Assembly: GCF_013297935.1 (NCBI RefSeq)
Contig: NZ_JAAFIX010000003.1
Location: 248,001-312,000 of the forward strand
Length of the DNA: 64,000 nt
Direction of reading: 5' to 3'
Source of the DNA: Rhodoferax sp.
GTDB lineage: Bacteria > Pseudomonadota > Gammaproteobacteria > Burkholderiales > Burkholderiaceae_C
Notes under the pieces: generated by a model
What the model was told of the DNA's origin: nothing
What the model saw: only the letters and a program-made list of their open reading frames with translations
The model's database searches: none
Made by a program: the position numbers and the translations under genes
Part shown: piece after piece, positions 8,606-18,232 of the stretch
Layout of the letters: every line of letters starts with the position of its first letter
Position numbering within the stretch: position 1 is the stretch's first letter

Positions 8606-9516
8606 TGAAAACCAAGATGCAAATCACAGGTGCTAAGCCGCGTAAAGGCATTGTTTTGGCGGGCGGCTCCAGCATTCGCCTGTACCCGGCCACACTGGCA
8701 GTCAGCAAGCAATTGCTGCCTATCTATGACAAGCCGATGATTTATTACCCCTTGAGTGTGCTGCTGTTGGCAGGCATTAAGGAGGTGCTGGTGATCAGCA
8801 CACCGCAAGACACCCCGCGCTTTGAGCAGCTGCTGGGCAACGGTAGCCAATGGGGTGTACATATTGAATACGCGGTGCAGCCCTCGCCGGATGGCTTGGC
8901 GCAGGCGTTTTTGATTGGCGAAACGTTTCTGGATGGCGCGCCTAGCGCGCTCGTGCTGGGCGACAACATTTTTTATGGTCACGATCTCACTGGTCTGCTG
9001 GAGAGCGCCACGGCGCAAACCAGCGGCGCTACCGTGTTTGCCTATGCGGTGAACGACCCCGAGCGCTACGGCGTGGTGGAGTTTGATGCAGCGGGCAAGG
9101 CCATCAGCCTGGAAGAAAAGCCCAAAGCCCCCAAGTCGCGCTATGCGGTGACCGGCCTGTATTTCTACGACGACCGGGTGGTGGAGATGGCCAAGCAGGT
9201 CAAACCCTCTGCACGCGGGGAGCTGGAGATTACCGACCTGAACCGCATGTACCTGGAGCGCGGCGCGCTGGATGTGCAAACTATGGGCCGGGGCTATGCG
9301 TGGCTGGACACCGGCACCCACGAGTCGATGCTGGAGGCGAGCCAGTTCATTCACACCATTGAGAACCGCCAGGGCCTGAAGGTGGCCTGCCCGGAAGAAA
9401 TCGCCTGGCGCAGCGGCTGGATTGACGACACCCAGTTACAAGCCTTGGCACAGCCACTGGCCAAATCCGGCTATGGCCAGTACTTGTTGCGCTTGCTGAA
9501 AGAGAAGGTGTACTGA
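8602..9516 (+). CDS. rfbA: Glucose-1-phosphate thymidylyltransferase
   Basis: The first step of dTDP-rhamnose synthesis: glucose-1-P plus dTTP gives dTDP-glucose. It has 304 residues. [29 protein letters not shown] and the C-terminal [20 protein letters not shown] are diagnostic. The N-terminal nucleotide-binding loop reads [13 protein letters not shown], whereas the family signature is GGxGTRLxP; the usual Gly-Thr is Ser-Ile here. All other active-site motifs look intact, so activity is likely but the loop deserves attention. The start at 8602 overlaps the rfbD stop by 4 bp and has GGGG upstream. A second ATG lies directly after it at 8605. Confidence 0.94.
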   Translation: MMKTKMQITGAKPRKGIVLAGGSSIRLYPATLAVSKQLLPIYDKPMIYYPLSVLLLAGIKEVLVISTPQDTPRFEQLLGNGSQWGVHIEYAVQPSPDGLAQAFLIGETFLDGAPSALVLGDNIFYGHDLTGLLESATAQTSGATVFAYAVNDPERYGVVEFDAAGKAISLEEKPKAPKSRYAVTGLYFYDDRVVEMAKQVKPSARGELEITDLNRMYLERGALDVQTMGRGYAWLDTGTHESMLEASQFIHTIENRQGLKVACPEEIAWRSGWIDDTQLQALAQPLAKSGYGQYLLRLLKEKVY

Positions 9517-10067
9517 TGCAAGTTACCCGAACCGCGATTTCGGATGTGCTGCTGCTGGAGCCCAAGGTGTTTGGCGACGAGCGTGGCTTCTTTTTTGAGA
9601 GTTTTAATGAGCGGGTGTTTCGCCAGGCCACGGGTGTCACATGGCCTTTTGTGCAGGACAACCATTCCAAATCTGGCTACGGCGTGTTGCGCGGCCTGCA
9701 CTACCAGACCCGCAACCCCCAGGGTAAGCTGGTGCGGGTAGCGCAAGGAGAGGTGTTTGACGTGGCAGTTGATATCCGCCCTGAGTCTCCCACCTATGGC
9801 AAATGGGTGGGCGAGATACTGTCGGCTAACAACAAGCGCCAACTTTGGGTGCCACCGGGCTTGGCCCACGGGTTTGTAGTGCTCTCAGAGACTGCTGAGT
9901 TTTTGTACAAAACCACCGACTACTACGCACCGGAATTCGAACGCTGCATTGCCTGGAATGACCCGACTCTGGGAATTGCGTGGCCGGCGCTGTCGGTTGC
10001 GCCCAAGCTGTCGGCCAAGGACATGGCGGGGGAATCCTTTCAGAATGCGCTGAAAAGTTCTGAATAG
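9516..10067 (+). CDS. rfbC: dTDP-4-dehydrorhamnose 3,5-epimerase
   Basis: Third step of the rhamnose pathway, a double epimerisation in a cupin-fold dimer. It has 183 residues, the usual length. FFFESFNERVF, QDNHSKSGYGVLRGLHYQ with the catalytic His, VDIRPESPTYGKW and PPGLAHGFVVLSE are all present, and YAPEFERCIAWNDPTLGI closes the fold. Its ATG shares one base with the rfbA stop. It is the last gene of the rfb operon; a weak hairpin follows. Together the four enzymes supply dTDP-L-rhamnose for the polysaccharide made by the upstream genes. Confidence 0.96.
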   Translation: MQVTRTAISDVLLLEPKVFGDERGFFFESFNERVFRQATGVTWPFVQDNHSKSGYGVLRGLHYQTRNPQGKLVRVAQGEVFDVAVDIRPESPTYGKWVGEILSANNKRQLWVPPGLAHGFVVLSETAEFLYKTTDYYAPEFERCIAWNDPTLGIAWPALSVAPKLSAKDMAGESFQNALKSSE

Positions 10068-10074
10068 GGGTGTG

Positions 10075-10093
10075 GTGGTGTGAAAATCACCAC
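10075..10093 (+). terminator. Weak hairpin after rfbC
   Basis: GTGGTG and CACCAC form a 6-bp stem with a 7-nt A-rich loop, followed by GTTCTGTTT. It is placed where the rfb operon should end, but the stem is short and the T-tract poor. Confidence 0.35.
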
Positions 10094-10170
10094 GTTCTGT
10101 TTGTGAAAATTCGTAACCGCCTCATTCCTGTGCCCTGAAGGGGTATGGCTTAGGCTATCCTTCACGGCTT

Positions 10171-11904
10171 ATGGCATCCGCAGACACTACCACCCGCGAC
10201 CCCGCCGCTGTAGCCCTGCCAGGCATCGGCCGGGCGCTGGTAGCGGCCGGCAAAATTCAGCAGAAGACGGCTGAAGACATTTACCGGAAAGCGGTTTCCG
10301 GCAAAAACAGTTTCATGGCGGAGTTGGTGGGTTCGGCGGCCGTGTCGTCGCTCGATTTGGCCCAAACGCTGTCCTCGGCCTTTGCAGCGCCTCTGGTGGA
10401 TTTGGACGCTGTCGATATTCAGCGCTTGCCCAAGGGCTTGCTGGACGCCAAGATTTGTACCGAGTTCCGCGTGCTGGTTTTGAGCAAACGGGGCAACCGG
10501 CTGATTATTGCCACCGCTGACCCGTCGGACCAACAGGCTGCAGAGCGAATCAAGTTTTCAACCCAGATGGGGTTTGACTGGATCATTGCAGAGTACGACA
10601 AGCTCTCCAAGATTGTGGATGCCAACACGGTCACTGCGACCGAAGCGATGGAAGAGATCATCGGCGGGGACTTTGAGTTTGACGAAGCGGCTGCCGAGTC
10701 CGCTGTCGAAACCACCCAAGCTGCCACCGCCGACGTAGAAGACGCGCCCGTGGTGCGCTTTTTGCACAAAATGCTGATGGATGCGTTCAGCATGCGGGCC
10801 TCGGACCTGCACTTTGAACCCTACGAACACCAGTACCGGGTGCGTTTCCGGATCGACGGGGAACTGCGCGAAATTGCCAGCCCGCCGATTGCCATCAAGG
10901 ACAAGTTGGCCTCGCGGATCAAGGTGATCTCGCGCATGGACATCTCGGAAAAGCGGGTACCTCAAGACGGCCGCATGAAACTCAAGGTGGGTGCCGACCG
11001 CGTGATCGACTTCCGGGTCAGCACCTTGCCCACGCTGTTTGGCGAAAAAATTGTGATCCGGATTCTCGACCCGAGCAGTGCCAAACTCGGGATTGACGCG
11101 CTGGGCTATGAGGCCGAGGAGAAGGAGCGCCTGGTGAAGGCGATCGGTCGGCCTTACGGCATGATTCTGGTGACGGGGCCCACGGGCTCCGGGAAGACGG
11201 TCTCGCTGTACACCTGCCTGAATATGCTGAACCAGCCGGGCGTGAACATCGCTACGGCGGAGGATCCGTCTGAAATCAACCTGCCTGGCGTTAATCAGGT
11301 GAACGTGAACGAGAAGGCAGGCCTGACTTTTGCTGCAGCGCTGAAGTCGTTTTTGCGTCAGGATCCGGACATCATCATGGTGGGTGAAATCCGCGATTTG
11401 GAGACCGCCGACATTTCGATCAAGGCGGCGCAAACCGGCCACTTGGTGCTGTCAACCCTGCACACCAATGACGCGCCAACGACGCTCACGCGGATGCGCA
11501 ACATGGGCATCCAGCCGTTCAACATCGCATCCAGTGTGATTCTTATTACCGCGCAGCGCTTGGCGCGGCGCTTGTGCGTGCAGTGCAAGCAGCCGGCCGA
11601 CGTGCCCGAGAAGGCTTTGCTGGATGCAGGCTTTAAGGCGTCGGAACTGGACGGTAGCTGGAAGCCTTACCGTGCGGTAGGTTGCTCGGCATGCAACAAC
11701 GGCTACAAAGGCCGCGTGGGCATCTATCAAGTGATGCCGATCAGCGATGAGATCCAACGCATCATTTTGCGGGACGGCAGTGCCATGGATATTGCAGCGC
11801 AGTCAGAGCTGGAGGGTGTGCGCTCCTTGCGGCAATCCGGCCTGCATAAAGTGAAACAAGGGCTGACTTCGTTGGAAGAAGTGCTTGCAGTGACCAACGA
11901 ATAG
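10171..11904 (+). CDS. pilB: Type IV pilus extension ATPase
   Basis: The cytoplasmic hexameric motor that powers pilus assembly. It has 577 residues: an N-terminal MshE/GspE-type domain to about residue 150, a linker, then the secretion ATPase core. Walker A is GPTGSGKT near residue 336, the Asp box and Walker B include RQDPDIIMVGEIRD, and the His box QTGHLVLSTLHTND follows. A tetracysteine zinc site is formed by CVQC and CSAC. It heads pilB-pilC-pilD, the usual betaproteobacterial cluster. No clear ribosome site is seen before the ATG, though the N-terminal MASADTT fits the family. Confidence 0.96.
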   Translation: MASADTTTRDPAAVALPGIGRALVAAGKIQQKTAEDIYRKAVSGKNSFMAELVGSAAVSSLDLAQTLSSAFAAPLVDLDAVDIQRLPKGLLDAKICTEFRVLVLSKRGNRLIIATADPSDQQAAERIKFSTQMGFDWIIAEYDKLSKIVDANTVTATEAMEEIIGGDFEFDEAAAESAVETTQAATADVEDAPVVRFLHKMLMDAFSMRASDLHFEPYEHQYRVRFRIDGELREIASPPIAIKDKLASRIKVISRMDISEKRVPQDGRMKLKVGADRVIDFRVSTLPTLFGEKIVIRILDPSSAKLGIDALGYEAEEKERLVKAIGRPYGMILVTGPTGSGKTVSLYTCLNMLNQPGVNIATAEDPSEINLPGVNQVNVNEKAGLTFAAALKSFLRQDPDIIMVGEIRDLETADISIKAAQTGHLVLSTLHTNDAPTTLTRMRNMGIQPFNIASSVILITAQRLARRLCVQCKQPADVPEKALLDAGFKASELDGSWKPYRAVGCSACNNGYKGRVGIYQVMPISDEIQRIILRDGSAMDIAAQSELEGVRSLRQSGLHKVKQGLTSLEEVLAVTNE

Positions 11905-11924
11905 AAGAACAACCCGGGGGAACT

Positions 11925-13142
11925 ATGGCAACAGGAAAATCCGCGCCCACCAAAGACGTCGTCTTTGAATGGGAAGGCAAAGATCGCAACGGAAAGCAAG
12001 TCCGGGGCGAAACGCGGGCCGCCGGCGAGAACCAAGTGAAGTCGATGTTGCGCCGCCAGGGCGTGACCCCCACCAAGATCAAAAAACGCCGCATGAGCTC
12101 GGGCAAGTCGATCAAGCCCAAGGACATGGCGATCTTCACCCGGCAGTTGGCCACCATGATGAAGGCGGGCGTGCCCTTGTTGCAGGCCTTTGACATTGTG
12201 GGCCGCGGCAACCCGAACCCGAGTGTGACCAAGCTCCTGAGCGACATCCGCTCCGACGTGGAGACCGGTACCTCGCTAAGTGCCGCTTTCCGCAAGTACC
12301 CGCTCTACTTTGACAACCTGTATTGCAACTTGGTCGAGGCCGGTGAGTCGGCAGGTATTCTGGACCAATTGCTGGACCGCTTGGCGGTCTATATGGAGAA
12401 GACTGAGGCCATTAAGTCGAAGATCAAAGCGGCACTGATGTACCCGATTGCCGTGCTCGTGGTTGCGTTTGTGGTGGTCTCTGTGATCATGATTTTTGTG
12501 ATCCCGTCATTCAAGCAAGTGTTCAGCTCCTTCGGCGGCGAGTTGCCGGCTCCCACCTTGTTTGTGATTGCCTTGAGTGAAATTTTTATTGATTACTGGT
12601 GGCTGATCTTCGGGGGCATCGGTGGCGGACTGTACTTTTTCATGCAGGCGTGGAAGCGCAATGAAAAGGTACAAGCCTTCATGGACCGCGTAATGCTGAA
12701 GTTACCTGTGTTCGGGGTAATGGTCGAAAAAAGTTGTATCGCGCGCTGGACGCGTACCTTGTCGACCATGTTTGCCGCAGGTGTGCCACTCGTAGAGGCG
12801 CTGGACTCCGTGGGCGGAGCCTCGGGAAATATCGTTTTCCAGACCGCGACCCAAAAAATCCAACAAGAAGTGTCTACCGGCACCTCCTTGACCGCCGCCA
12901 TGACCAACGCAAATATTTTCCCCTCCATGGTCCTGCAGATGTGTGCAATTGGAGAGGAGTCGGGCTCCATTGACCACATGTTGGGCAAGGCGGCAGACTT
13001 CTTTGAGTCTGAGGTGGACGATATGGTGGCCGGTATTTCCAGCTTGATGGAACCAATCATCATTGTGGTGCTAGGCACCTTGATCGGCGGGATTGTGGTG
13101 TCCATGTACCTCCCGATCTTTAAACTGGGACAAGTGGTCTGA
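11925..13142 (+). CDS. pilC: Type IV pilus inner-membrane platform protein
   Basis: The polytopic platform that couples the PilB/PilT motors to pilin insertion. It has 405 residues with two T2SSF repeats, each starting near DMAIFTRQLATMMKAGVPL and KSCIARWTRTLSTMFAAGVPL, and three hydrophobic membrane segments (around residues 175, 225 and 380). FRKYPLYFDNLYCNLVEAGE and MCAIGEESGSIDHML are matching halves of the duplicated domain. A good ribosome site, GGGGGAA, precedes the ATG. Its stop overlaps the pilD start by one base, consistent with a single operon. Confidence 0.96.
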   Translation: MATGKSAPTKDVVFEWEGKDRNGKQVRGETRAAGENQVKSMLRRQGVTPTKIKKRRMSSGKSIKPKDMAIFTRQLATMMKAGVPLLQAFDIVGRGNPNPSVTKLLSDIRSDVETGTSLSAAFRKYPLYFDNLYCNLVEAGESAGILDQLLDRLAVYMEKTEAIKSKIKAALMYPIAVLVVAFVVVSVIMIFVIPSFKQVFSSFGGELPAPTLFVIALSEIFIDYWWLIFGGIGGGLYFFMQAWKRNEKVQAFMDRVMLKLPVFGVMVEKSCIARWTRTLSTMFAAGVPLVEALDSVGGASGNIVFQTATQKIQQEVSTGTSLTAAMTNANIFPSMVLQMCAIGEESGSIDHMLGKAADFFESEVDDMVAGISSLMEPIIIVVLGTLIGGIVVSMYLPIFKLGQVV

Positions 13143-13990
13143 TGGGGTCCGGTGTGCAGTGGTTGGACTGCGGTCTATTGGCTTTGCTGGGCCTTTTGAT
13201 CGGTAGTTTTTTGAATGTGGTGATTCATAGACTCCCGAAAATGATGGAGCGCCAATGGGCTGCCGAATGCGCGGAGATGTCTGGCACCGAACCTGCCCCT
13301 GAACAGGCTCCCTTCAACTTGATGGTGCCGCGATCGCGTTGCCCGCACTGCGGTCATTTGATCGCTTGGTATGAAAACATTCCGGTCGTGAGTTACGTAG
13401 CGTTGCGCGGGCGTTGCTCAGACTGCAAAAAGTCCATCACCTTGCGATACCCACTAGTTGAGCTGGTGACTGGTGCATTGTTTGGCTTTTGCGCTTGGCA
13501 GTGGGGCCTCACTGCAACCGGTCTGGCGTGGTGTGCTTTTAGTGCGGCCTTGGTGGCATTGGCGCTGATTGACTGGGACACGACACTCCTGCCGGATGAC
13601 ATCACCCTGCCCTTGCTCTGGTTGGGCTTGGTGGCCTCTGCGCTGCAATGGACGCCCGTACCGCTGAGTACTTCTCTTTGGGGCGCTGTAGCGGGATACC
13701 TCTCTTTGTGGTCGGTGTATTGGCTCTTCAAGCTGGTAACCGGCAAAGAAGGAATGGGCTACGGGGACTTCAAGCTGTTTGCTGCCCTAGGTGCATGGTT
13801 TGGCTGGCCGGTATTGATTCCCATGATTTTGATGGCCTCGATCATTGGTGCGATTGTGGGGATCGCCATGAAATTCACCACCGGCTTGCGCGAAGGTGGC
13901 TATGTGCCATTCGGTCCGTTTTTGGCTGGCGCCGGCTTTGCAGCCTTGTTACTGGGGCCGGACACCTTGCGCCAAATGGTGAACTTGTAG
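13142..13990 (+). CDS. pilD: Prepilin peptidase / N-methyltransferase
   Basis: A membrane aspartic protease that cleaves type IV prepilin leaders and methylates the new N-terminus. It has 282 residues. The N-terminal GSFLNVVIHRLP leads into a cytoplasmic loop with the four-cysteine zinc motif CPHC and CSDC. The two catalytic aspartates are in ALIDWDTTLLPDD and GYGDFKLFAALG. About seven to eight hydrophobic segments follow the family pattern. It can process the prepilin at 6.0-6.4 kb as well as pilins encoded elsewhere. Confidence 0.96.
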   Translation: MGSGVQWLDCGLLALLGLLIGSFLNVVIHRLPKMMERQWAAECAEMSGTEPAPEQAPFNLMVPRSRCPHCGHLIAWYENIPVVSYVALRGRCSDCKKSITLRYPLVELVTGALFGFCAWQWGLTATGLAWCAFSAALVALALIDWDTTLLPDDITLPLLWLGLVASALQWTPVPLSTSLWGAVAGYLSLWSVYWLFKLVTGKEGMGYGDFKLFAALGAWFGWPVLIPMILMASIIGAIVGIAMKFTTGLREGGYVPFGPFLAGAGFAALLLGPDTLRQMVNL

Positions 13991-13992
13991 GG

Positions 13993-14601
13993 ATGGCGGT
14001 TGGAATGCGAGTCGGTCTGACGGGTGGTATCGGCAGCGGTAAAAGTACGGTGGCCGCGCTTCTCGCAGCCAAAGGAGCCGTCGTCGTCGATGCCGACGCA
14101 GTCTCTAGAGCATGCACAGCACCAGGCGGTGCGGCAATCGCTTTCATCCGCGACACATTCGGTGATGATTTGATAGACGCAAAGGGGGCATTGGACCGCC
14201 AAAAGATGCGGGAACTGGTGTTTCAAGACAGCACAGCCCGAAAGCGCTTGGAGGCCATCATTCACCCCTTAGTTGCCCACGAGATGGAGCGGGATGTGGC
14301 CGTGCAACTAGCCGCTGGTGCTTCCTGTGTGGTGTTCGATATTCCGCTGCTGGTGGAGTCGGCACATTGGCGCTCACGATTGGATTTCATCCTGGTCGTA
14401 GACTGTGAAGCACAAACCCAAATTGCACGCGTTGTGCGTCGTAGTGGCCTGACTGAGAGCGAGGTACGTGGTGTGATGGCGACTCAGGCTTCCCGTGCGA
14501 AGCGACTGTCTGCGGCTGACCATGTGCTCTATAACGATGGCCTGACTTTGGATCAACTTGAAGTGCTGACAGCGCAAATTTATGCGCGCTTCGGGCTATG
14601 A
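13993..14601 (+). CDS. coaE: Dephospho-CoA kinase
   Basis: Final step of coenzyme A synthesis: ATP-dependent phosphorylation of the ribose 3'-OH. The P-loop is LTGGIGSGKST close to the N-terminus. DADAVSR, the lid region and VFDIPLLVES are typical, and the protein is about 202 residues, the family norm. Two starts are possible: ATG 13993, two bases after the pilD stop, or ATG 14005 (MRVGLTGG), which has slightly better spacing from GGCGG. Neither has a strong ribosome site. It sits between pilD and zapD, as in many Burkholderiales. Confidence 0.93.
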   Translation: MAVGMRVGLTGGIGSGKSTVAALLAAKGAVVVDADAVSRACTAPGGAAIAFIRDTFGDDLIDAKGALDRQKMRELVFQDSTARKRLEAIIHPLVAHEMERDVAVQLAAGASCVVFDIPLLVESAHWRSRLDFILVVDCEAQTQIARVVRRSGLTESEVRGVMATQASRAKRLSAADHVLYNDGLTLDQLEVLTAQIYARFGL

Positions 14602-14623
14602 TCGGCGGACCGGAAATATCAGC

Positions 14624-15379
14624 GTGATCCTTTACGAATACCCCTTCAACGAACGCATTCGCACTTACCTGCGACTTGAGCATTTGTTCTTGCGTCTGGC
14701 TGAATTGATGGGCCGCCAGGATCCGCTGGATCACCACTTTGCGCTGGCGACAATTTTTGAGGTGATGGATGTCGGTGCCCGCGCTGACTTGAAATCCGAC
14801 GTTCTCAAAGACCTCGACAAACAAAAGCAGATTCTCAATGCTTACCGCGGTAACCCCGCGATTTCTGAAGCGGTACTGGACAAAGTGATCGCCCAGCTCG
14901 ACGGCTGTTTTTCCGCGTTGAATGCACTGACCGGTAAGGCAGGGCAGTCTCTGACGGAAAATGATTGGCTAATGAGCATTCGAAGCCGGGTGGGCATTCC
15001 CGGGGGAACATGCGAGTTTGATTTACCGGCCTACTTTGCATGGCAGCACCGTGACCCTCAGTCCCGACAGCAGGATTTGCAGCGCTGGGCCTCGACGATT
15101 GCACCATTGGCAGAATCGATTCACTTGCTTTTGAAGATGCTTCGGGACTCTGGCGCTCCGCAAAAAGTCATGGCAGTGGGCGGGCAGTTCCAGCAAAACC
15201 TGCCGCAAGGGCGCACATTTCAGCTGTTGCGGCTCTCATTAGACCCGAGCTTGGCCGTCATTCCAGAGATCAGTGGCAACCGGTTGATGGTGTCTATTCG
15301 GTTGATGCGCCATGAGGCCGATGACAAATTGCACGCTTGCGCAGAAGACGTTGGTTTTGAACTGACGCTCTGCTCCTGA
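14624..15379 (+). CDS. zapD: Cell division protein ZapD
   Basis: A FtsZ-binding protein that bundles filaments and stabilises the Z ring. From the GTG at 14624 it has 251 residues and begins [19 protein letters not shown], aligning with the start of E. coli ZapD/YacF. The conserved [16 protein letters not shown] and the C-terminal [22 protein letters not shown] match the family. An alternative ATG at 14582 would overlap coaE by 20 bp and add a non-conserved leader. The neighbours coaE and yacG are the standard pairing. Confidence 0.92.
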   Translation: MILYEYPFNERIRTYLRLEHLFLRLAELMGRQDPLDHHFALATIFEVMDVGARADLKSDVLKDLDKQKQILNAYRGNPAISEAVLDKVIAQLDGCFSALNALTGKAGQSLTENDWLMSIRSRVGIPGGTCEFDLPAYFAWQHRDPQSRQQDLQRWASTIAPLAESIHLLLKMLRDSGAPQKVMAVGGQFQQNLPQGRTFQLLRLSLDPSLAVIPEISGNRLMVSIRLMRHEADDKLHACAEDVGFELTLCS

Positions 15380-15398
15380 CCTGCGGGGAGAGTTGTCG

Positions 15399-15602
15399 AT
15401 GAGTCAAAGCGCTGTAGAAAAATTGGTGCGTTGCCCCGGGTGTGGAGGCGATAGCGTCTACGGCCCCGCTAATCTTTACCGCCCGTTTTGCAGCGAGCGC
15501 TGCAAAAATTTAGACCTAGGCGCGTGGGCGAGCGAGTCTTTCAGGGTGCCGACAGAGGCGCCCCCCGAAGATGCCCAGTTCGGCGATCCAAAACTTCAAT
15601 AA
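15399..15602 (+). CDS. yacG: DNA gyrase inhibitor YacG (zinc-binding)
   Basis: A 67-residue zinc-finger protein whose E. coli homologue binds GyrB and blocks DNA binding by gyrase. The four ligands are visible in RCPGCGG and [14 protein letters not shown], and the tail is acidic. The ATG at 15399 has GGGGAG 8 nt upstream, so it is preferred to the in-frame TTG at 15393. It ends the pilBCD-coaE-zapD-yacG run and converges on mutT; between the two lies a copy of the dispersed repeat. Confidence 0.93.
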   Translation: MSQSAVEKLVRCPGCGGDSVYGPANLYRPFCSERCKNLDLGAWASESFRVPTEAPPEDAQFGDPKLQ

Positions 15603-15660
15603 ATTACGGTACTAGCCCGCACAGTGTCTGCGGTTTATGCTCCTGAAATAGTAGCAGCCT
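15600..15660 (-). repeat. Dispersed 60-bp repeat, variant copy 3, at the mutT stop
   Basis: Minus orientation and more diverged. GAGCATAAACCG (15642-15631) is followed by 12 nt and GGGCTAGTAC (15618-15609). The mutT stop codon TAA lies inside it. A stem CCGCA/TGCGG at 15617-15633 could act as a terminator for the two convergent genes. Confidence 0.6.
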
Positions 15661-16108
15661 GATATCCGCGTTCTTCGGCGAACCAATCCAACACGGGAAC
15701 GGTGCCTGGAAGAATGGGCGCCACGTTCACAGGCAGCTGCTGCCAGGCGAACTTTTGGGACTCCCGCATTTCGAGCTCGCCCACCCAATCAAATACTTTG
15801 CAGAAATTCAGGCGCACCAGCGCATGTGGGTAGTCAACAAGCTCAGTTCGCCAAGCTTGTGCATCACCGATACGGATGCCTATTTCCTCGATGAGCTCAC
15901 GCCGTAGCGCCTGCTCTACCGTCTCCCCGGGCTCCACCTTGCCACCGGGGAACTCCCAATAACCAGCGTAGGCCTTGCCTTCGGGTCGAGACGTCAATAG
16001 GAATGCGCCATCGGGCCGGAGTAAAACGCCTACTGCGACCTCGACGACAGGACGATCGCTTCCTCCCGTACGGTGCAGATCCGGGTCGGCAATCAGGGGT
16101 GATGTCAT
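15635..16108 (-). CDS. mutT: 8-oxo-dGTP diphosphatase (Nudix, MutT-like)
   Basis: A nucleotide-pool sanitiser that hydrolyses oxidised dGTP. It has 157 residues with a perfect Nudix box, GGKVEPGETVEQALRRELIE followed by EIG, and the YWEFPGGK lead-in typical of MutT. The start overlaps the stop of the DUF815 ATPase gene by 4 bp. The last residues, ATISGA, and the stop come from the dispersed repeat copy. Betaproteobacterial MutT proteins are often fused to a thiamine phosphate synthase-like domain; this one is not. Confidence 0.92.
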   Translation of the reverse strand: MTSPLIADPDLHRTGGSDRPVVEVAVGVLLRPDGAFLLTSRPEGKAYAGYWEFPGGKVEPGETVEQALRRELIEEIGIRIGDAQAWRTELVDYPHALVRLNFCKVFDWVGELEMRESQKFAWQQLPVNVAPILPGTVPVLDWFAEERGYQAATISGA

Positions 16109-16983
16109 GGAAGTACAGCCCGACCAGAATAGTCCCGCGCAAACTGGTAGGCCACTCGGCCGCTACGAGCTCCACGCTCAAGTGCCCACAGGAGCGCTTC
16201 AGCACGCGCAGCCTCGATGGCAGCGGCAGAAAACCCCAAATGTGCAAGCCACTGGTTCACGATGGTCAGATATTCGTCTTGGCTAAACGGGTAAAAGCTG
16301 ATCCATAAGCCGAATCGTTCGGAGAGAGATATCTTCTCCTCCACTCCCTCGCCCGGGTGCACTTCTCCATCGGCCGTGTGCTTGTAGGTCTGATTCTCAG
16401 ACATGTACTCCGGCAACAGGTGCCGGCGATTGCTGGTGGCGTAGATCAACACATTGGGCGTGGACGCTGCGACAGAACCATCCAGCACTGACTTGAGGGC
16501 CTTGTATCCGGGTTCGCCGTCGTCGAAGCTCAAATCGTCGCAAAACACGATGAATTTCTCCGGACGAGAAGCAACGAGCTCAATGATGTCTTGCAGATCA
16601 ATCAAGTCTGCTTTGTCGACCTCAATCAAACGCAAGCCCTCGGGGGCAAAGGTCTGCAAACAAGCACGGATCAGGGAGGACTTGCCGGTACCTCGCGCAC
16701 CCGTCAGGAGCACATTGTTGGCCAAACCACCGCGTACGAACTGCGCCGTATTGCGGTGGATCTTTTCCTTTTGGTCATCAATCTCGCGCAGAGTATCAAG
16801 CGCCATGACACCGACATGCTGCACCGGGGAGATGACGCCCTGTCCGGTCGATCGACGACGGTAACGGAATGCAATCGATGCATTCCAGTCCGGCGCGGTC
16901 AGGATGTGCGGCAAAGATGCCTCCACACGCTGCATGAACAACTCCGCACGCGCGAAGAAGCGCTCCAAAGCATCAGCAGACAT
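16105..16983 (-). CDS. DUF815 family AAA-type ATP-binding protein
   Basis: A 292-residue AAA+-like ATPase of unknown biological role. The P-loop is LLTGARGTGKSSL near residues 92-104, the Walker B-like acidic stretch is KFIVFCDDLSFDD, and sensor-1 is IYATSNRRHL. These match DUF815, whose members are widespread in Proteobacteria and placed here between mutT and argJ. It starts 12 bp after argJ on the same strand and overlaps mutT by 4 bp. No partner protein is apparent. Confidence 0.85.
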   Translation of the reverse strand: MSADALERFFARAELFMQRVEASLPHILTAPDWNASIAFRYRRRSTGQGVISPVQHVGVMALDTLREIDDQKEKIHRNTAQFVRGGLANNVLLTGARGTGKSSLIRACLQTFAPEGLRLIEVDKADLIDLQDIIELVASRPEKFIVFCDDLSFDDGEPGYKALKSVLDGSVAASTPNVLIYATSNRRHLLPEYMSENQTYKHTADGEVHPGEGVEEKISLSERFGLWISFYPFSQDEYLTIVNQWLAHLGFSAAAIEAARAEALLWALERGARSGRVAYQFARDYSGRAVLP

Positions 16984-16995
16984 CTGGGAGTCTCC

Positions 16996-18222
16996 TCAGG
17001 AGCGGTAGTCGGCGTTAATCGTCACGTAGTCGTAACTGAAATCGCATGTCCAGACAGTTTGAGTTGCGCTACCACGACCCAGATTCACCCGCACCGTGAT
17101 CTCGCTTTGCTTCATCACGCGCTGCCCGTCTTCTTCGCGATAGGCCGGATTGCGACCGCCCTGTGTAGCCACATGTACGTCGTCAAGGTAGAGCTCTATC
17201 AGACCCTGGTCCAAATCAGTGACTCCGGCATAGCCAACTGCCGCCAAGATGCGACCCAAGTTCGGGTCACTGGCGAAAAAGGCTGTTTTCACGAGGGGTG
17301 AGTGGGCGATAGCGTAGGCAACCAGACGACACTCCGCCTCCGTCTGTCCACCTTCTACCTGAACAGCAATGAACTTGGTGGCACCCTCTCCATCGCGCAC
17401 GATGGCTTGTGCCAACTGTCGAGCCACCGACAACATGGCTTGCTTGAGGGGAGCCGCAGAAGCCGCATTCAGATCAGTAACTGGGGTATTGCCAGCTTTG
17501 TTGGTTGCAATCACCAGCAGCGAGTCATTGGTGGACGTGTCGCCGTCGACGGTGACCCGATTGAATGATCCTTCGGCCAACTCGAGAGATAGCGCCGCCA
17601 TTACCGACTTGTCGATACACGCATCGGTGGCAATAAAGCCCAGCATGGTGGCCATATTAGGCCGGATCATGCCCGCGCCTTTGCTGATACCGGTTACCGT
17701 GACCTTGCGTCCATCCACTAGCGCAGAAGCACTAAAGGCCTTCGGCTGCGTGTCAGTCGTCATGATGCCTTCAGCTGCCCGCAACCAATGGGTTTCGCGG
17801 GCGTCTGCAATCGCAGCATCCATGCCGGCAACGATGCGGTCCACCGGCAGAGGCTCCATGATCACGCCAGTCGAGAAGGGCAATACCTGCTGTGGCGTGA
17901 GGCCCAAACGGCTGGACAACGCACTGCAGGTTTCACGTGCCCTTGCAAGCCCGTCAGCCCCGGTACCGGCATTGGCATTGCCCGTATTGATAATGACCGC
18001 GCGGATATCGCTCTGCAAAAGGTGTTCGCGACAGATTTGCACAGGCGCCGCGCAAAAACGATTGGTCGTAAACACGCCGCCGACGCTGCATCCCGGGTCC
18101 AACAGCATGACGGTGACGTCTTTGCGTCCGGCCTTACGGACTCCGGCCTCCGTCACACCAATGCGAAGCCCTGCAACAGGGGACAGATCAGCCTCGACAG
18201 GCAGTGGGAGGTTTACTGGCAT
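16996..18222 (-). CDS. argJ: Glutamate N-acetyltransferase / amino-acid acetyltransferase
   Basis: Arginine pathway enzyme that transfers the acetyl group of N-acetylornithine to glutamate, recycling it. It has 408 residues and is self-cleaved into two chains; the site is in [15 protein letters not shown], with Thr192 as the new N-terminal nucleophile. VNTGNANA-type ([11 protein letters not shown]) and [10 protein letters not shown] motifs are present. The ATG at 18222 (MPVNLPLPV) is taken because it lies 10 bp after the secA stop; the longer frame would run into secA. Order secA-argJ-ATPase-mutT suggests one transcript. Confidence 0.96.
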   Translation of the reverse strand: MPVNLPLPVEADLSPVAGLRIGVTEAGVRKAGRKDVTVMLLDPGCSVGGVFTTNRFCAAPVQICREHLLQSDIRAVIINTGNANAGTGADGLARARETCSALSSRLGLTPQQVLPFSTGVIMEPLPVDRIVAGMDAAIADARETHWLRAAEGIMTTDTQPKAFSASALVDGRKVTVTGISKGAGMIRPNMATMLGFIATDACIDKSVMAALSLELAEGSFNRVTVDGDTSTNDSLLVIATNKAGNTPVTDLNAASAAPLKQAMLSVARQLAQAIVRDGEGATKFIAVQVEGGQTEAECRLVAYAIAHSPLVKTAFFASDPNLGRILAAVGYAGVTDLDQGLIELYLDDVHVATQGGRNPAYREEDGQRVMKQSEITVRVNLGRGSATQTVWTCDFSYDYVTINADYRS

Positions 18223-18232
18223 CCGGTTGCTT

